DNA of 64,000 nt from Tolypothrix sp. PCC 7910 (GTDB taxonomy: Bacteria > Cyanobacteriota > Cyanobacteriia > Cyanobacteriales > Nostocaceae). The DNA is taken from assembly GCF_011769525.1 (NCBI RefSeq), contig NZ_CP050440.1:2729501-2793500 (forward strand), read 5' to 3'. A model generated the notes under the pieces. That model searched no databases. It worked only from the letters and a program-made list of their open reading frames with translations, and had not been told where the DNA came from. Both the position numbers and the translations under genes were made by a program. Below, in pieces: positions 8,815-17,957 of the stretch; the stretch's first letter is position 1; every line of letters begins with the position of its first letter.

Positions 8815-9756
8815 TTGAGTTGGATAGTTTTCTCTTACTCTCTCCCTTCTAAATCATCTTCTAGTCCTCGTGTTGCGTTGTGGCGGCGATTGCGACGAAT
8901 AGGTGCTATATCTCTCAAAGGCGGCATCAACGTATTACCTGCTCGTGATGAATGTATTGAAGCGTTCCAATGGCTAGCCCAGGAAGTGCAACAAGCAAAG
9001 GGTGAAGCCTTAGTTATGCGAGTAGAGCGATTTGAAGGATTGGCAGATGAGGAAATTATTGAACTATTTCGTACTGCCAAGAGTGAAGAGTATCAAGAAA
9101 TTGAAACCCAAGCTATTGAACTGGAAAAGGTTATTAGTAGTAACTCCTTGTTGGAAGAACGTAGCAGCTTGCTGGAAACCTTAGAAAAATTGCGGAAACA
9201 ACACACGGAAATTGCCCGTGTGGATTTTTTCGATTGTCCCGATGGACAGCGCGTAATAACTATATTGAACCGTATAGCTCAGGCACTCTCTGCAAGGGGA
9301 AGTGCTCCCGTAGAGATTCCCCATATAGCGATCGCTCAATACCAAAACAGACAATGGGTGACTAGACCCAGACCATATATAGACCGCCTAGCCTGTATTT
9401 GGCTAATTCGTCGATTCATCGATTCAAATGCTGTAATTCGATATGCTCATGAGGTTGTCCCTGGTGAAGTTGCCTTTGAAATGAAAGATGCGACTTTTGG
9501 GCATTGTGGCAACCTCTGCACTTTTGAGGTAATGACGGCAGCGTTTGGCTTAAATAATCTGGGAATGCAAGCTATTGGAGAAATCGTACATGAAATCGAC
9601 CTGTGCGATGGACTATATGCACATCCTGAAACCGCAGGAATAGACACGCTGCTGCGAGGTTGGTTGTTAGCAAATCTAGAGGATGCTGAACTAGAAAATT
9701 GCGGAATCAAGCTGTTTGAAGGATTATACGCAGTATTTTCTCAACAGCAGAGTTAG
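8815..9756 (+). CDS. chrB: Chromate resistance protein ChrB, full length
   Basis: 313 residues with both parts of ChrB. The N-terminal region (SWIVFSYSLP..ALWRRLRRIGAISLKGG, residues 2-36) matches the ChrB regulatory half; the C-terminal ChrB domain starts near residue 178 (WVTRPRPYIDRLACIWLIRR) and includes the His/Cys-bearing FGHCGNLCTFE stretch. In proteobacteria ChrB senses chromate or sulfate and controls the chrA exporter gene. Here no ChrA is present; an MFS transporter, an ABM-like protein and a second ChrB domain follow. The start is TTG at 8815 (GGAG 10 bp upstream), because the conserved N-terminus begins at once. The role in chromate response is inferred from the family. Confidence 0.8.
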   Translation: MSWIVFSYSLPSKSSSSPRVALWRRLRRIGAISLKGGINVLPARDECIEAFQWLAQEVQQAKGEALVMRVERFEGLADEEIIELFRTAKSEEYQEIETQAIELEKVISSNSLLEERSSLLETLEKLRKQHTEIARVDFFDCPDGQRVITILNRIAQALSARGSAPVEIPHIAIAQYQNRQWVTRPRPYIDRLACIWLIRRFIDSNAVIRYAHEVVPGEVAFEMKDATFGHCGNLCTFEVMTAAFGLNNLGMQAIGEIVHEIDLCDGLYAHPETAGIDTLLRGWLLANLEDAELENCGIKLFEGLYAVFSQQQS

Positions 9757-9890
9757 TTTGCTATAACTACTAAGATTTTTAAGTATTGTGTAACAGTAAT
9801 TGCTTTTTCAAGAAATACCTATTACATTACAAGCAAATTATCTAACTGGGGACAAATCTGCTACGTTTTGTACCTAGTCTTGCATTGCCA

Positions 9891-11075
9891 ATGAAGCATT
9901 CTGCATTTCTACTTCTGTGTTTAGTTGGAGGATTAGCGATTTTTAGTTCGACGATCGCCAAAAATCCAGTGTTGCCTATTCTGGCTCAACAGTTAGGTGC
10001 AACTCCAGCGACAATTGGAGTCATTGCTGCTGCATCAACGCTGACGGGTATCTTAGCGAGTTTTCCCGCAGGTTTACTCAGTGACTATTGGGGTAGAAAA
10101 CCATTGCTACTAACAGCAGGAGTAGTATTTTGTAGTGCGCCTGTGGCTTATTTATTAGTAACTACACCCTGGCAACTAGCATTAGTACGGATATATCACG
10201 GATTGGCAACAGCAATTTTTGGGCCGGTAGCGATGGCTTATGTCACAGACTTGGCTCCTACTCATAGAGGAGAGCGTTTAGGCTGGTACTCCTCCTTTAC
10301 ATTAGGAGGACGCGCACTAGCTCCGGTGATAGGTGGATTAGTTCTGGCAGTTGGCAGTTGGCAATTTGTTTATATCCTATGTGCGATCGCAGGCATTTTA
10401 ACTCTTTTAGGAATGAAACTGCTACCTAATCCAAGTTCTGTATCAAAATCAAAGCATCACCAAAAACCAAAACAAAACCTTTGGGCAACTAAGTCGGCTA
10501 TTAGTGAAATTTTGTCCCACCGGACAATGCTCCTAACAAGTTTGGTGGAAGCGGCTCAATTTGGAGCCTTTGGTGCGGTTGAAGCTTTCTTGCCGTTGTA
10601 TGCCTTAAGTGCTGGGATTGATAAGGCTGTTGTGGGATTATTATTTGGCAGTCAAGTAGGGGTGAAAGTAATAGCGCGTCCCCTCATGGGTCGAATAAGT
10701 GACTGTTATGGTCGCAAGCGGCAAATAGTCGTGGGTTTGCTGCTGACAAGTCTAGCAACTTGGTTTTTCTGCCAAACCAAATCAGTTGCCTTACTGCTGT
10801 TAATCTCTGCGGTATTTGGATTAGGGATTGCGATCGCTTCTGCTGCCACATCCGCCTTAGTAGCAGATTTGGCTCCGGCAAATAGTCGTGGCACGGCATT
10901 AGGAATCATGAGCGCAATTATGGATGTAGGGCAAGCACTAGGCCCGATCTTGTTAGGAGTTTTATTGATGTACACCTCTTATCAAATTAGCTTTGGCGTA
11001 ATTAGTGCCTTACTTTTGGCTGCTGCTATGTTTTTTATGACAGCAACAAAAACTTCGTCAAAATCGGAGGTTTGA
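9891..11075 (+). CDS. MFS transporter
   Basis: About 394 residues with 12 predicted membrane helices, as usual for the major facilitator superfamily. The A-loop motif GLLSDYWGRKPLL lies between helices 2 and 3, and its weaker copy GRISDCYGRKRQIV between helices 8 and 9. ATG 9891 is preferred to TTG 9885, which only adds two residues. The stop TGA is followed immediately by the next start, so the pair is co-translated. Located between two ChrB-type genes, it is the candidate exporter of this cassette. The substrate cannot be told from sequence. Confidence 0.85.
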   Translation: MKHSAFLLLCLVGGLAIFSSTIAKNPVLPILAQQLGATPATIGVIAAASTLTGILASFPAGLLSDYWGRKPLLLTAGVVFCSAPVAYLLVTTPWQLALVRIYHGLATAIFGPVAMAYVTDLAPTHRGERLGWYSSFTLGGRALAPVIGGLVLAVGSWQFVYILCAIAGILTLLGMKLLPNPSSVSKSKHHQKPKQNLWATKSAISEILSHRTMLLTSLVEAAQFGAFGAVEAFLPLYALSAGIDKAVVGLLFGSQVGVKVIARPLMGRISDCYGRKRQIVVGLLLTSLATWFFCQTKSVALLLLISAVFGLGIAIASAATSALVADLAPANSRGTALGIMSAIMDVGQALGPILLGVLLMYTSYQISFGVISALLLAAAMFFMTATKTSSKSEV

Positions 11076-11387
11076 ATGGCTGTCTTGCCACCAAAACCAT
11101 TGGTCTGTGTTCGTACTGTCGAAATACCTAAAGAGAACGAACAAGCCTTTTTTGATTGGATCGAATCTAATCGAGAGTTAAGGCAACGATACGGCATCCT
11201 CATGGAGCGGATTCTCCAGCCTGCTGACGGTACAGGGGACTGGTTAATTATCACTATGTGGGAGAGCGAAGAAAAATTTGAGAAATGGTTAGTAGCAAAA
11301 GAAAAGCCAGCAGTTGATGCTTCTAGGGGTCATGCTCTAGTTAAGTTTGGCAAAATCAAACGCTACGACACACAGGCTGGTTATTAA
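11076..11387 (+). CDS. ABM-like (dimeric alpha/beta barrel) protein
   Basis: 103 residues with the pattern of the antibiotic biosynthesis monooxygenase / dimeric ferredoxin-like fold: a first strand VCVRTVEIPKENEQAFFDW, central DWLIITMWESEEKFEKWL, and a closing strand. In small ABM proteins this fold binds hydrophobic substrates or haem, but no diagnostic residues allow a specific call. It starts on the base after the MFS stop codon and lies 15 bp before a ChrB-domain gene, so it belongs to the same transcript. Confidence 0.5.
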   Translation: MAVLPPKPLVCVRTVEIPKENEQAFFDWIESNRELRQRYGILMERILQPADGTGDWLIITMWESEEKFEKWLVAKEKPAVDASRGHALVKFGKIKRYDTQAGY

Positions 11388-11402
11388 CAGGAGAGCCTAT
11401 AT

Positions 11403-11864
11403 ATGAAATGGGTAACGCGCAAACAAATTCGAGTCAATCGATTAGCGACGGCTTGGTTAATCCAACGATTTGTGGATAAAGAACCAGAATTTCTTTTCGT
11501 CGAGCCAGATCAAGTTGCCTCAGTCCAACAATCACAAGATGCCATTGGTTTTGATGCACCAGGAGCCAAGTATGCTCATGACAAAGGTATTACTTCCTTT
11601 GAGCAGATTATTCAAGATTATGAATTAACAGATTCCGTATTAGCTGAATTGGCACAAATCGTTCACGCTGCCGATATCCCCGGAGCTATTGACCAAAGAC
11701 CGGAAGCGAATGGTCTTAAAGCAATTAGCCACGGCTTTCCTCTCGTTACCACTAACGATGATGAAACTCTCCAAAAAGCGTTTTTTATCTACGATTCCTT
11801 ATATGCCTATTTACAAGCACGCCACTCTACAAACACGCTACCAAAATCAGTTGGAGTAGGGTGA
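11403..11864 (+). CDS. Stand-alone ChrB C-terminal domain protein
   Basis: 153 residues consisting only of the ChrB C-terminal domain: MKWVTRKQIRVNRLATAWLIQRFVDKEPEFLFVEP aligns with the WVTRPRPYIDRLACIWLIRRF start of the full ChrB encoded 2 kb upstream. It lacks the N-terminal regulatory half and the FGHCGNLC segment, which is replaced by KYAHDKG; the C-terminal YDSLYAYL matches FEGLYAVF. It is therefore a diverged paralogue. GGAG at 11390 precedes the ATG. It may be an enzyme-like partner rather than a regulator; this is an inference. Confidence 0.72.
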   Translation: MKWVTRKQIRVNRLATAWLIQRFVDKEPEFLFVEPDQVASVQQSQDAIGFDAPGAKYAHDKGITSFEQIIQDYELTDSVLAELAQIVHAADIPGAIDQRPEANGLKAISHGFPLVTTNDDETLQKAFFIYDSLYAYLQARHSTNTLPKSVGVG

Positions 11865-11916
11865 TAAGCGTTTGCTCTTAAACTTGTTTTCCATCAAAAT
11901 TAAGGAGAAATTAGCA

Positions 11917-12381
11917 ATGCAAACTGAAATTACCAACGAAATTGGTTTGATTCCATTACAAGCCGATACGAGTCTTTTGAAAGATCCTAAAAAGTTCAGC
12001 AATGGCGACCTTAAAAGCCTAGAAGATATAGCTCAGTTCAACCCCCGTTTCTTTGTGCGGCGGCGGATTTTCTCTACCGATTCTATGCACTTCAACATAT
12101 ACTGCATTGAGCCAGGACAATCCAACCCGTTGCACAAGCACTCAGGCAGTGACGAGATTTGTTACTTTGTGCAAGGAGCAGGAGATGTAATTGTCGGTGA
12201 TGAAATTGCTGCTGTTCAACCTGGAGACTGCGTTCACATTCCCAAAGATGTAGGGCATGAAATCATCAATACTGGTACGGAAAGAATGATTGTAGTGCTA
12301 GCGCAATCTCCTCTTCCCTGCGCTCATGAAAAAGTGCCTAACCCACCATCTGAGTTTCGCCGTGTTGAGCTAAATCGTTAA
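11917..12381 (+). CDS. Cupin-domain protein
   Basis: 154 residues. The conserved cupin barrel spans about residues 60-130, with motif 1 HKHSGSDEICYFVQGAG (two His and a Glu as metal ligands) and motif 2 PGDCVHIPKDVGHEI (third His). The start was set at ATG 11917 because AAGGAG lies just upstream; a longer frame from 11872 has no such site. Small cupins like this bind a divalent metal and act as isomerases, dioxygenases or sensors. It is the last gene of the ChrB/MFS run and is followed by a terminator-like hairpin. Confidence 0.75.
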   Translation: MQTEITNEIGLIPLQADTSLLKDPKKFSNGDLKSLEDIAQFNPRFFVRRRIFSTDSMHFNIYCIEPGQSNPLHKHSGSDEICYFVQGAGDVIVGDEIAAVQPGDCVHIPKDVGHEIINTGTERMIVVLAQSPLPCAHEKVPNPPSEFRRVELNR

Positions 12382-12410
12382 ACTCTTTGACTAATAACTT
12401 AACAATTAAT

Positions 12411-12455
12411 ACCCCAACTAGAAAAAGTCTTTTTGGGGTTTGTTTGGCTTTCTTT
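12411..12455 (+). terminator. Probable Rho-independent terminator after the cupin gene
   Basis: ACCCCAA (12411-12417) pairs with TTGGGGT (12433-12439), with further AAAAG/CTTTT pairing inside the loop, followed by a T-rich tail. It lies 30 bp after the cupin stop codon and would end the chrB-to-cupin transcript. The remaining spacer to 12921 holds no gene I can support. Confidence 0.6.
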
Positions 12456-12921
12456 AACTAAGCATTTTAGTGGCATCCATGCAGAAATTTAGATAAAAAA
12501 TCACCTTCGACCGAGCAAGGAAGTTGCGAGGTATTACTTCACCAAAAGCCCACCTGTAGGAAGCTTTACGGGTGTTTACGCACAGGCTTTCTTACTTTTT
12601 TCTTTCCTAGAATGAAGCATAAAATTGCGATCGCAAAATCAGACTGCGCTACATCCAAGCTGGAAATCAAAATTGTAATTCTGGAAGCTCACAGACTACG
12701 CTTCAATCTTTTCGGGCTTTTCAGTCAGCTATCAAGACTATCTTACCTTTAATCAAGTTTTAAAGAAACACTGTGAACCTACCGAACGCTCCTCAGATGA
12801 TTTGCGGACGATTTTAGGACGGTAGATTGAATAACCTGATTACAGAACAGCAAAGGAACATCTGCTTTATTCATTCTTTGCTGCTGAAACATTAAAGGTA
12901 ATGAAATTAAGGAGTTTGATC

Positions 12922-13485
12922 ATGACCACACAACAAATCCAAACCATTAACGGTGTTGCTCCTAGCGAACTGCAAGAGTTAGTAAATGCAGTTTCACAAG
13001 ATATAAATCAGGCACAAATGGCGTTTCAAGCAACGACTTCTTGGATTAATGGATCTCAATCCGTATCTCGTGTAAAGTCCCTAGAGTGGGCAGGACAATC
13101 CTACGAGCGTGACTTCACGTTAACAATCGATGAACCTGAACAATTGGGAGGGACGAATTTGGGGCCTAATCCCCAGGAAGTGCTGCTATCTGCTTTAAAT
13201 GCTTGCATAGTGGCGACCTTTGTTTCGCTCTGTTCTCTGCAAGGGATTGTGCTAGAAAAGGTAGAAATTACCAGCATAGGTAAATTGAATTTACGTGGCT
13301 TCTTTCAACTTGATACCAGCGTTTCTCCAGGTTATCAGGATCTCAGGTGGACATTGACAGTCAAGGGGAACGCAACTCGCGAACAATTTCAGCAAATATA
13401 TGAATCAGCTCTTTCTGCATCTCCCAATATCTGGAATTTGGCGAATCCTGTCCCTGTCAGACCAGAGTTGCAAATAGAAGCTTAA
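12922..13485 (+). CDS. OsmC-family protein
   Basis: 187 residues. The OsmC/Ohr fold is seen from SVSRVKSLEWAGQSYERDFTLTIDEP through GPNPQEVLLSALNACIVATFVSL, where the Cys in LNACIVATF is the usual catalytic position; the second Cys of the pair is in SLCSLQ nearby. OsmC proteins reduce organic hydroperoxides with thiols. ATG 12922 is chosen because AAGGAG stands 9 bp before it; a frame from 12901 has no site. It lies beyond the terminator after the cupin gene, so it has its own promoter, but fits the same stress theme. Confidence 0.75.
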   Translation: MTTQQIQTINGVAPSELQELVNAVSQDINQAQMAFQATTSWINGSQSVSRVKSLEWAGQSYERDFTLTIDEPEQLGGTNLGPNPQEVLLSALNACIVATFVSLCSLQGIVLEKVEITSIGKLNLRGFFQLDTSVSPGYQDLRWTLTVKGNATREQFQQIYESALSASPNIWNLANPVPVRPELQIEA

Positions 13486-13609
13486 GCATAGCCTCATCAG
13501 ATAACAAAGTACTGAATAGCTCTAAATTTTCTCGATTGGCAATTATGTTTAGCAATGGGTCATGCAACCATCCTCTGGTATCCTACCCATTGCTCAATAG
13601 CAACACTAT

Positions 13610-14999
13610 CCCTGTTTTGTCACTCTAGGCAGAGGAAAAGTAGAAATCAGCATGAGTTAGGGAAATAAAAATTGAACTAGTTAGGTTATAAATAATAGAT
13701 TGAAGTTTAGAAAACCCCAAGGACAATTGGGGGATAGGAAAAACTGTTAGCCAGGGATATATTAGGTTAAATAAGGTAAAAGGTTGAATTATTAAACGGA
13801 GATTGTTAAGAATATTCTTCCAGCCTTTTTCATCGTTCTACCAGGGATGCGAAGCTAGCTTTGATGGAGATTTTGGCACAGAAGACTGCATTTGTTCAGA
13901 GTGGAGGCTAACCATTAAATAGCTGCTACATACAATCTCCCACCAGCGTTCAATATCCGGGTAGTGAGTCAGCCGATAATCTGCCCAGCCTAATTCATTT
14001 TTACTTTGCTTCAAGCCATACTCAACCCAAGTTCTTAATCCATAAAAGTTGCCTACATCTCTTGGTGTAATGTCTGGATACTTACTCATGACATACCAAG
14101 TAGTGTTATCAGGTAAATTCTCACTATCTGTGGTAATCTGCCAATATCTTTTTTCTTGTCGTTTGCCGTGAATTATTTCTCTAATAAATCGATTTTCACT
14201 TCTAAGGTCTGAAAATACTCTTTTAAACTTGTGCCACTTTAAATATTGAGTATGTTGTCTCGGAAGTAAATCCACATCATGGTTTGAGCGAATCGCCACT
14301 ATATAGTTTAGATTCATTTCATCTAACACAGATATGAAGTTAGTTCCACTTTCTCCATACAAACTGTCTGCCAGTACTAAGTTAAATTTAAAGCCCATTG
14401 ACTTGAGCTTTCGCATTAGAATTGCTGCTATTTGTGGCTTGGTTAGGTATTTATCTTCTGGCTTTAATCTTTCACGAGGCTTATATATTTCAAATAGCAG
14501 TGGAAAAGTCATACCGCAGAATACGCCATACGCTGTTACTGCCACAATTCCATTCTCTACTTTTCCTAAGTTTCCTATATATTGCCGTTTTACGTAATCT
14601 GTTTTATTCCCTTTCTTTCTGTCTCCTGTTTCATCAATAATTAGAATGATTGGTCTGCCTTTTAGCACTTGTAAAATTAGTTCTAATCGCAACACTCTGA
14701 ACTTTTCTATATTCCAAGGTGATGTAGTTAAAAAATGATGCAACCCTTGCTGGTTATCTAATCCTACAATTTTTGCTATTACTGCAACGGGTTTTCCGTT
14801 TTAGCTCAGAAACACAGCCTACATGAAGATATTTAAAAGCCTCAAAACTCCTAATATCTGGAAACAGGCTTTTATACCACTGGCAATATTCGTCCACAAA
14901 TTTGACTGTAGGTGCGGCTGGACGGGGCTGTACCATACTCTGTGTCTTGGTTCTAGCGTTTTTACATTATTATACTACTGCCAGAGTGACAAAACAGGG
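13610..14999 (-). mobile_element. IS701-type insertion sequence, copy 1 (decayed)
   Basis: The ends are 17-bp perfect inverted repeats: CCCTGTTTTGTCACTCT at 13610 and its complement ending at 14999. The element is flanked by the 4-bp direct repeat CTAT (13606-13609 and 15000-15003). Length is 1390 bp, one more than the second copy at 62126-63514. Its single transposase gene runs on the minus strand and is broken. Insertion put the element 32 bp in front of the diiron oxygenase gene. Confidence 0.85.
13625..14936 (-). pseudogene. IS701-family transposase, frameshifted and truncated
   Basis: ATG at 14936 starts the DDE transposase (PRPAAPTVKFVDEYCQWYKS). After about 50 codons an extra base relative to the other copy shifts the frame, near 14760-14790, and the main domain continues at 14743. 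It shows LIIDETGDRKKGN and LADSLYGES, each bearing a catalytic Asp, and RTWVEYGLKQSKNELGW with the catalytic Glu. A TGG-to-TAG change gives a stop at 13838-13840; the ancestral stop would be at 13625-13627 inside the end repeat. With two lesions it cannot make active protein. Confidence 0.85.
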
Positions 15000-15031
15000 C
15001 TATCTACAAAGCATTGCTCACAAAAGTAACC

Positions 15032-15967
15032 ATGACTACCACTGTACCCATTACCAATCAAGCTTACGAACAATCCCTTCTCCGTGCAACCAAGGTTAAC
15101 TGGAAGATTGAAGACATTATCGGTGGCGACAAACGCCTCGATTTTACTAAGCGATTTCTACCAGAAGCTTTGGCGCAAGTAAATCAAATTTCCTGCTTGA
15201 ATAAAGCTGAAAAACTAATTCTCAACCAAATTCGTGGCCATAGTTATTTGCACATATTTAGTCTGGTAGAAGAGTTCATCGTTCCCTGTGTGATTAATCA
15301 TGTGAAGACGACAGGACTAGAAGACATTGTTGCCACACAAGCCCTGCTTCACTTTGCTGAAGAAGAAAGTAAGCATATTCGCTTGTTCCGCCGCTTTGCT
15401 GAAGAATTTGAAATCGGTTTTGGTAGCCACTGTGAAGGTATCGGCCCAATACCGGATATTGCTAATGCTGTGCTTGGTCATCGTCCTTTGGGTGTATTGT
15501 TGATTATTCTCTACATCGAGTGGATGACCCAATATCACTACCTTGCAAGTATCCGCGATAACAAGAGCGAAAGTTTAGACCCGCAGTTTTGCAGCCTACT
15601 ACGCAATCACTGGCTAGAAGAAGCCCAGCATACGACTCTAGATACCTTGATGGTGGAGCAATTGGTAAAAGAGTTGGAACCTTCCGAAATAACAGCTGGG
15701 CTAGATGATTTCTTCAAATTAATCGAGTTCCTCAACAGTGGTTTAATGATGCAGGTAAAACTGGATTTAGAGAGTCTTGCCAGAGCTACTGGTCGCACCT
15801 TCACCACATCTGAGCAGCAAGAAATTATAGCCATTCAAGAACAGTCTTATAAATGGACTTTTATTGGCTCTGGAGTTAGTCATGCTAAGTTTTTAGAAGT
15901 CTTCAATCAGTTTGGAACTACTTGGCAAGCACAGCTATTAGAGGTGTCTAAGAGCTACTGCTCATAA
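15032..15967 (+). CDS. Diiron (ferritin-like / AurF-type) oxygenase-like protein
   Basis: 311 residues, all alpha-helical. The helices carry the metal-ligand pattern of non-haem diiron enzymes: SLVEEFIVP, then HFAEEESKHIRLF (E-x-x-H), then EWMTQYHY and HWLEEAQHT (E-x-x-H). AurF-family members N-oxygenate amines or process fatty substrates; the substrate here is unknown. ATG 15032 is preferred over TTG 15014, which adds six residues. No strong ribosome site is visible. The gene starts just after the IS701-type element, which probably separated it from its original promoter. Confidence 0.6.
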   Translation: MTTTVPITNQAYEQSLLRATKVNWKIEDIIGGDKRLDFTKRFLPEALAQVNQISCLNKAEKLILNQIRGHSYLHIFSLVEEFIVPCVINHVKTTGLEDIVATQALLHFAEEESKHIRLFRRFAEEFEIGFGSHCEGIGPIPDIANAVLGHRPLGVLLIILYIEWMTQYHYLASIRDNKSESLDPQFCSLLRNHWLEEAQHTTLDTLMVEQLVKELEPSEITAGLDDFFKLIEFLNSGLMMQVKLDLESLARATGRTFTTSEQQEIIAIQEQSYKWTFIGSGVSHAKFLEVFNQFGTTWQAQLLEVSKSYCS

Positions 15968-16389
15968 TTAGCTGAGGAAATTACAACTAAAAAATAATCA
16001 ATGTGTCTAGACGTAGACCTGCGCGGCGTACCAATTATTACCACCTTTGGGCAACAATCTTCTCTTGGCGGAAAGAATCTGCTGCCCATTGATGCAAATT
16101 CTTCTCTTGTTTCGCTCAGTTCGGCTAGAACTTCTGCTATTTTTGGTAGCCTTTTGAGATATTTTTTGACCCAAGCACTTGCAGGATGAGTCAGAGAATT
16201 AGCGATCGCTGTCTTGCTGATCCAACTTGGTCAATTTACATCTTACTTCAAGCGCTGTGCTGCAACCTTCACTGCTTCTACCGTTTCCGCATCTCGGCTT
16301 GATATTGTTTTAATTTTGCTAATTGTATTGGCTACTTATTCTATCTTTGGGAAGTAGGCGTTGATAATATCCGTCGCGGTGCGGAAGTT

Positions 16390-16842
16390 ATGACTGTTGG
16401 AGAGCAGTTCTATATTCGGGTTTACAATGCTGTAGATTCTATTGTCAGCAATTCTGGAACAATTGCTAGACTTGGCATTACTGCAACAGGAACCACTATT
16501 CTCACCCAGGTAATGGTGACAGCGATTTCATATTCTTTGGATCTTTACCGAGGTGAGATTACAGTTGAAGAGTATAAAAGTTTAATTTTAGAAACGGCAA
16601 AAGCAGCAGGTATTGCTACACCAATTGTTTTTCTGGTGTTGGTAGCTGTGTTGGCTCTATTTCCAGAGTTTACAGTTATCTTGTCAGCACCAGTGGTAAT
16701 TGCAGGTTTCAATGCCTTATTTGGTATGAATATTGCTGTACCTATCATTCAATCGTTGGTTCGCCATACTCAAGCTGGTGGTTTTGGCAATGAAGCTGCT
16801 GAAACTTACAAAGGTTTATTTGGTGATTCTGCATCAGCTTGA
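16390..16842 (+). CDS. Hypothetical membrane protein, perhaps 5'-truncated
   Basis: 150 residues with two strong hydrophobic segments (IATPIVFLVLVAVLALFPEF and VILSAPVVIAGFNALFGMNIAV) and a weaker one near the N-terminus. The same frame stays open for about 90 bp before the ATG and reads like further protein (FYLWEVGVDNIRRGAEV), while another frame there encodes a hydrophobic stretch. This suggests an ancestral longer gene damaged by a frameshift. Family not recognised. The 16001-16380 stretch before it may hold more of the same remnant. Confidence 0.45.
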   Translation: MTVGEQFYIRVYNAVDSIVSNSGTIARLGITATGTTILTQVMVTAISYSLDLYRGEITVEEYKSLILETAKAAGIATPIVFLVLVAVLALFPEFTVILSAPVVIAGFNALFGMNIAVPIIQSLVRHTQAGGFGNEAAETYKGLFGDSASA

Positions 16843-17024
16843 CTTACAGAAATACTTTGTGGGGAAATAATCAAGCGTTCACGCAGTGTGCCGTAGTATC
16901 GCTCTTCACAAGGTATCATTTATCCAACCACAATCTAAGTTTGAGTAATCCCAATACATCCAATTGATATCATATTTGTCGATTGTAGCCCTTAACCTCA
17001 AGCGATTAAAGTAAGTTAATTGTT

Positions 17025-17633
17025 TTATGCTTTTGGCATGGTAGAGTAAACCGACTGACGTTGATGCAATACCTCAAACCATTGACTCAATTTAGGATAC
17101 TCTTGCTGCCAACTATTGCCAAATCTTAGGCTGTAGTAACCCAACCCTGATATCGCTGCAACATCAACAGCACTGGGAGTTTCATTGAATAAGTAGGCTG
17201 ATACCGTCAACTTTTGCTCAAAAACACTTAAAACGCGATTAATGCTGGACTGATATTTAGCTTGAGTGTCAAAATCAGCTTGATTTCCTTTACGAGTTTC
17301 GTACCACAATCCCACAACATTATCTATCAAACTGTCTGCTAACTCTTCCCCCTGACGACAGCATAAACGTTCAATGCGATCGCTTGGATAAAAACCTGGC
17401 TGAGGATAAGTCTCGTCTAGATACTCCACAATCAGCGTTGAATCCCAAAAAACCAGGCCATTTTCATCTACCAATACGGGAACTTTCCCAATAGGAGTTA
17501 AGATGAGAAATTCTTGTGATTTATTGTTAATATCTGTCTGTTTTAGTTCGCAAGGTAGCTGCTTCTCTGCCAAGATAATTCTCACTTTACGAGCGTAAGG
17601 CGAACGCTGCGTATAGTATAAAATTCGCACCAT
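17025..17633 (-). CDS. Glutathione S-transferase family protein
   Basis: 202 residues, the normal GST length. The N-terminal thioredoxin-like domain has YYTQRSPYARKVRIILAEK and the cis-proline segment PIGKVPVLVDENG followed by DSTLIVEYLDE, which binds the gamma-glutamyl part of glutathione. The C-terminal half is alpha-helical with the usual AVDVAAISGLGY N-capping region. It conjugates or reduces electrophiles with glutathione in the cytoplasm; the substrate is unknown. It lies 30 bp after a DGxRPI-repeat protein on the same strand and is probably co-transcribed with it. Confidence 0.85.
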   Translation of the reverse strand: MVRILYYTQRSPYARKVRIILAEKQLPCELKQTDINNKSQEFLILTPIGKVPVLVDENGLVFWDSTLIVEYLDETYPQPGFYPSDRIERLCCRQGEELADSLIDNVVGLWYETRKGNQADFDTQAKYQSSINRVLSVFEQKLTVSAYLFNETPSAVDVAAISGLGYYSLRFGNSWQQEYPKLSQWFEVLHQRQSVYSTMPKA

Positions 17634-17663
17634 ATCGCTACTATAAATTCAGTTTTGATGATA

Positions 17664-17957
17664 TTAGTCCATATGGCCAGTGGGCATTTGCGTTTCAACA
17701 GCGTTCTCTGAAATTGGACGGCTACCATCTATTTCTAGAATATCTTGAACTTGAAAATTATTCTTAGCAATCGGACGTTGACCGTCTATCTCGAGAATTT
17801 CTTCTATGTCTAAATTATTAGGATCAATTGGACGTTTGCCATCTAATGTTAACATCTCATGCTCTGGAAAATCACTCTTAGCAATCGGGCGCTGCCCATC
17901 TATATCAATTGTTTTAGGCGTTTGTGTCAAGTCGCTAGATGATGATTCTGAAGGCAT
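17664..17957 (-). CDS. DGxRPI tandem-repeat small protein
   Basis: 97 residues made almost entirely of four units of 18-20 residues, each centred on the core IDGQRPIAK, LDGKRPIDP, IDGQRPIAK and IDGSRPISE. The units share a short acidic stretch (EEILE, QDILE) before the next core. No signal peptide or membrane segment is seen; the protein is acidic. The C-terminus ends in MPTGHMD. Similar RPI-repeat small proteins occur in cyanobacteria, but I know of no function. It precedes the GST gene by 30 bp. Confidence 0.6.
   Translation of the reverse strand: MPSESSSSDLTQTPKTIDIDGQRPIAKSDFPEHEMLTLDGKRPIDPNNLDIEEILEIDGQRPIAKNNFQVQDILEIDGSRPISENAVETQMPTGHMD

Noticed and set aside
16001-16189. Open frame of 62 codons after the diiron gene
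   Set aside because: Low-complexity serine-rich product with no family signal; more likely remnant DNA of the following broken gene.
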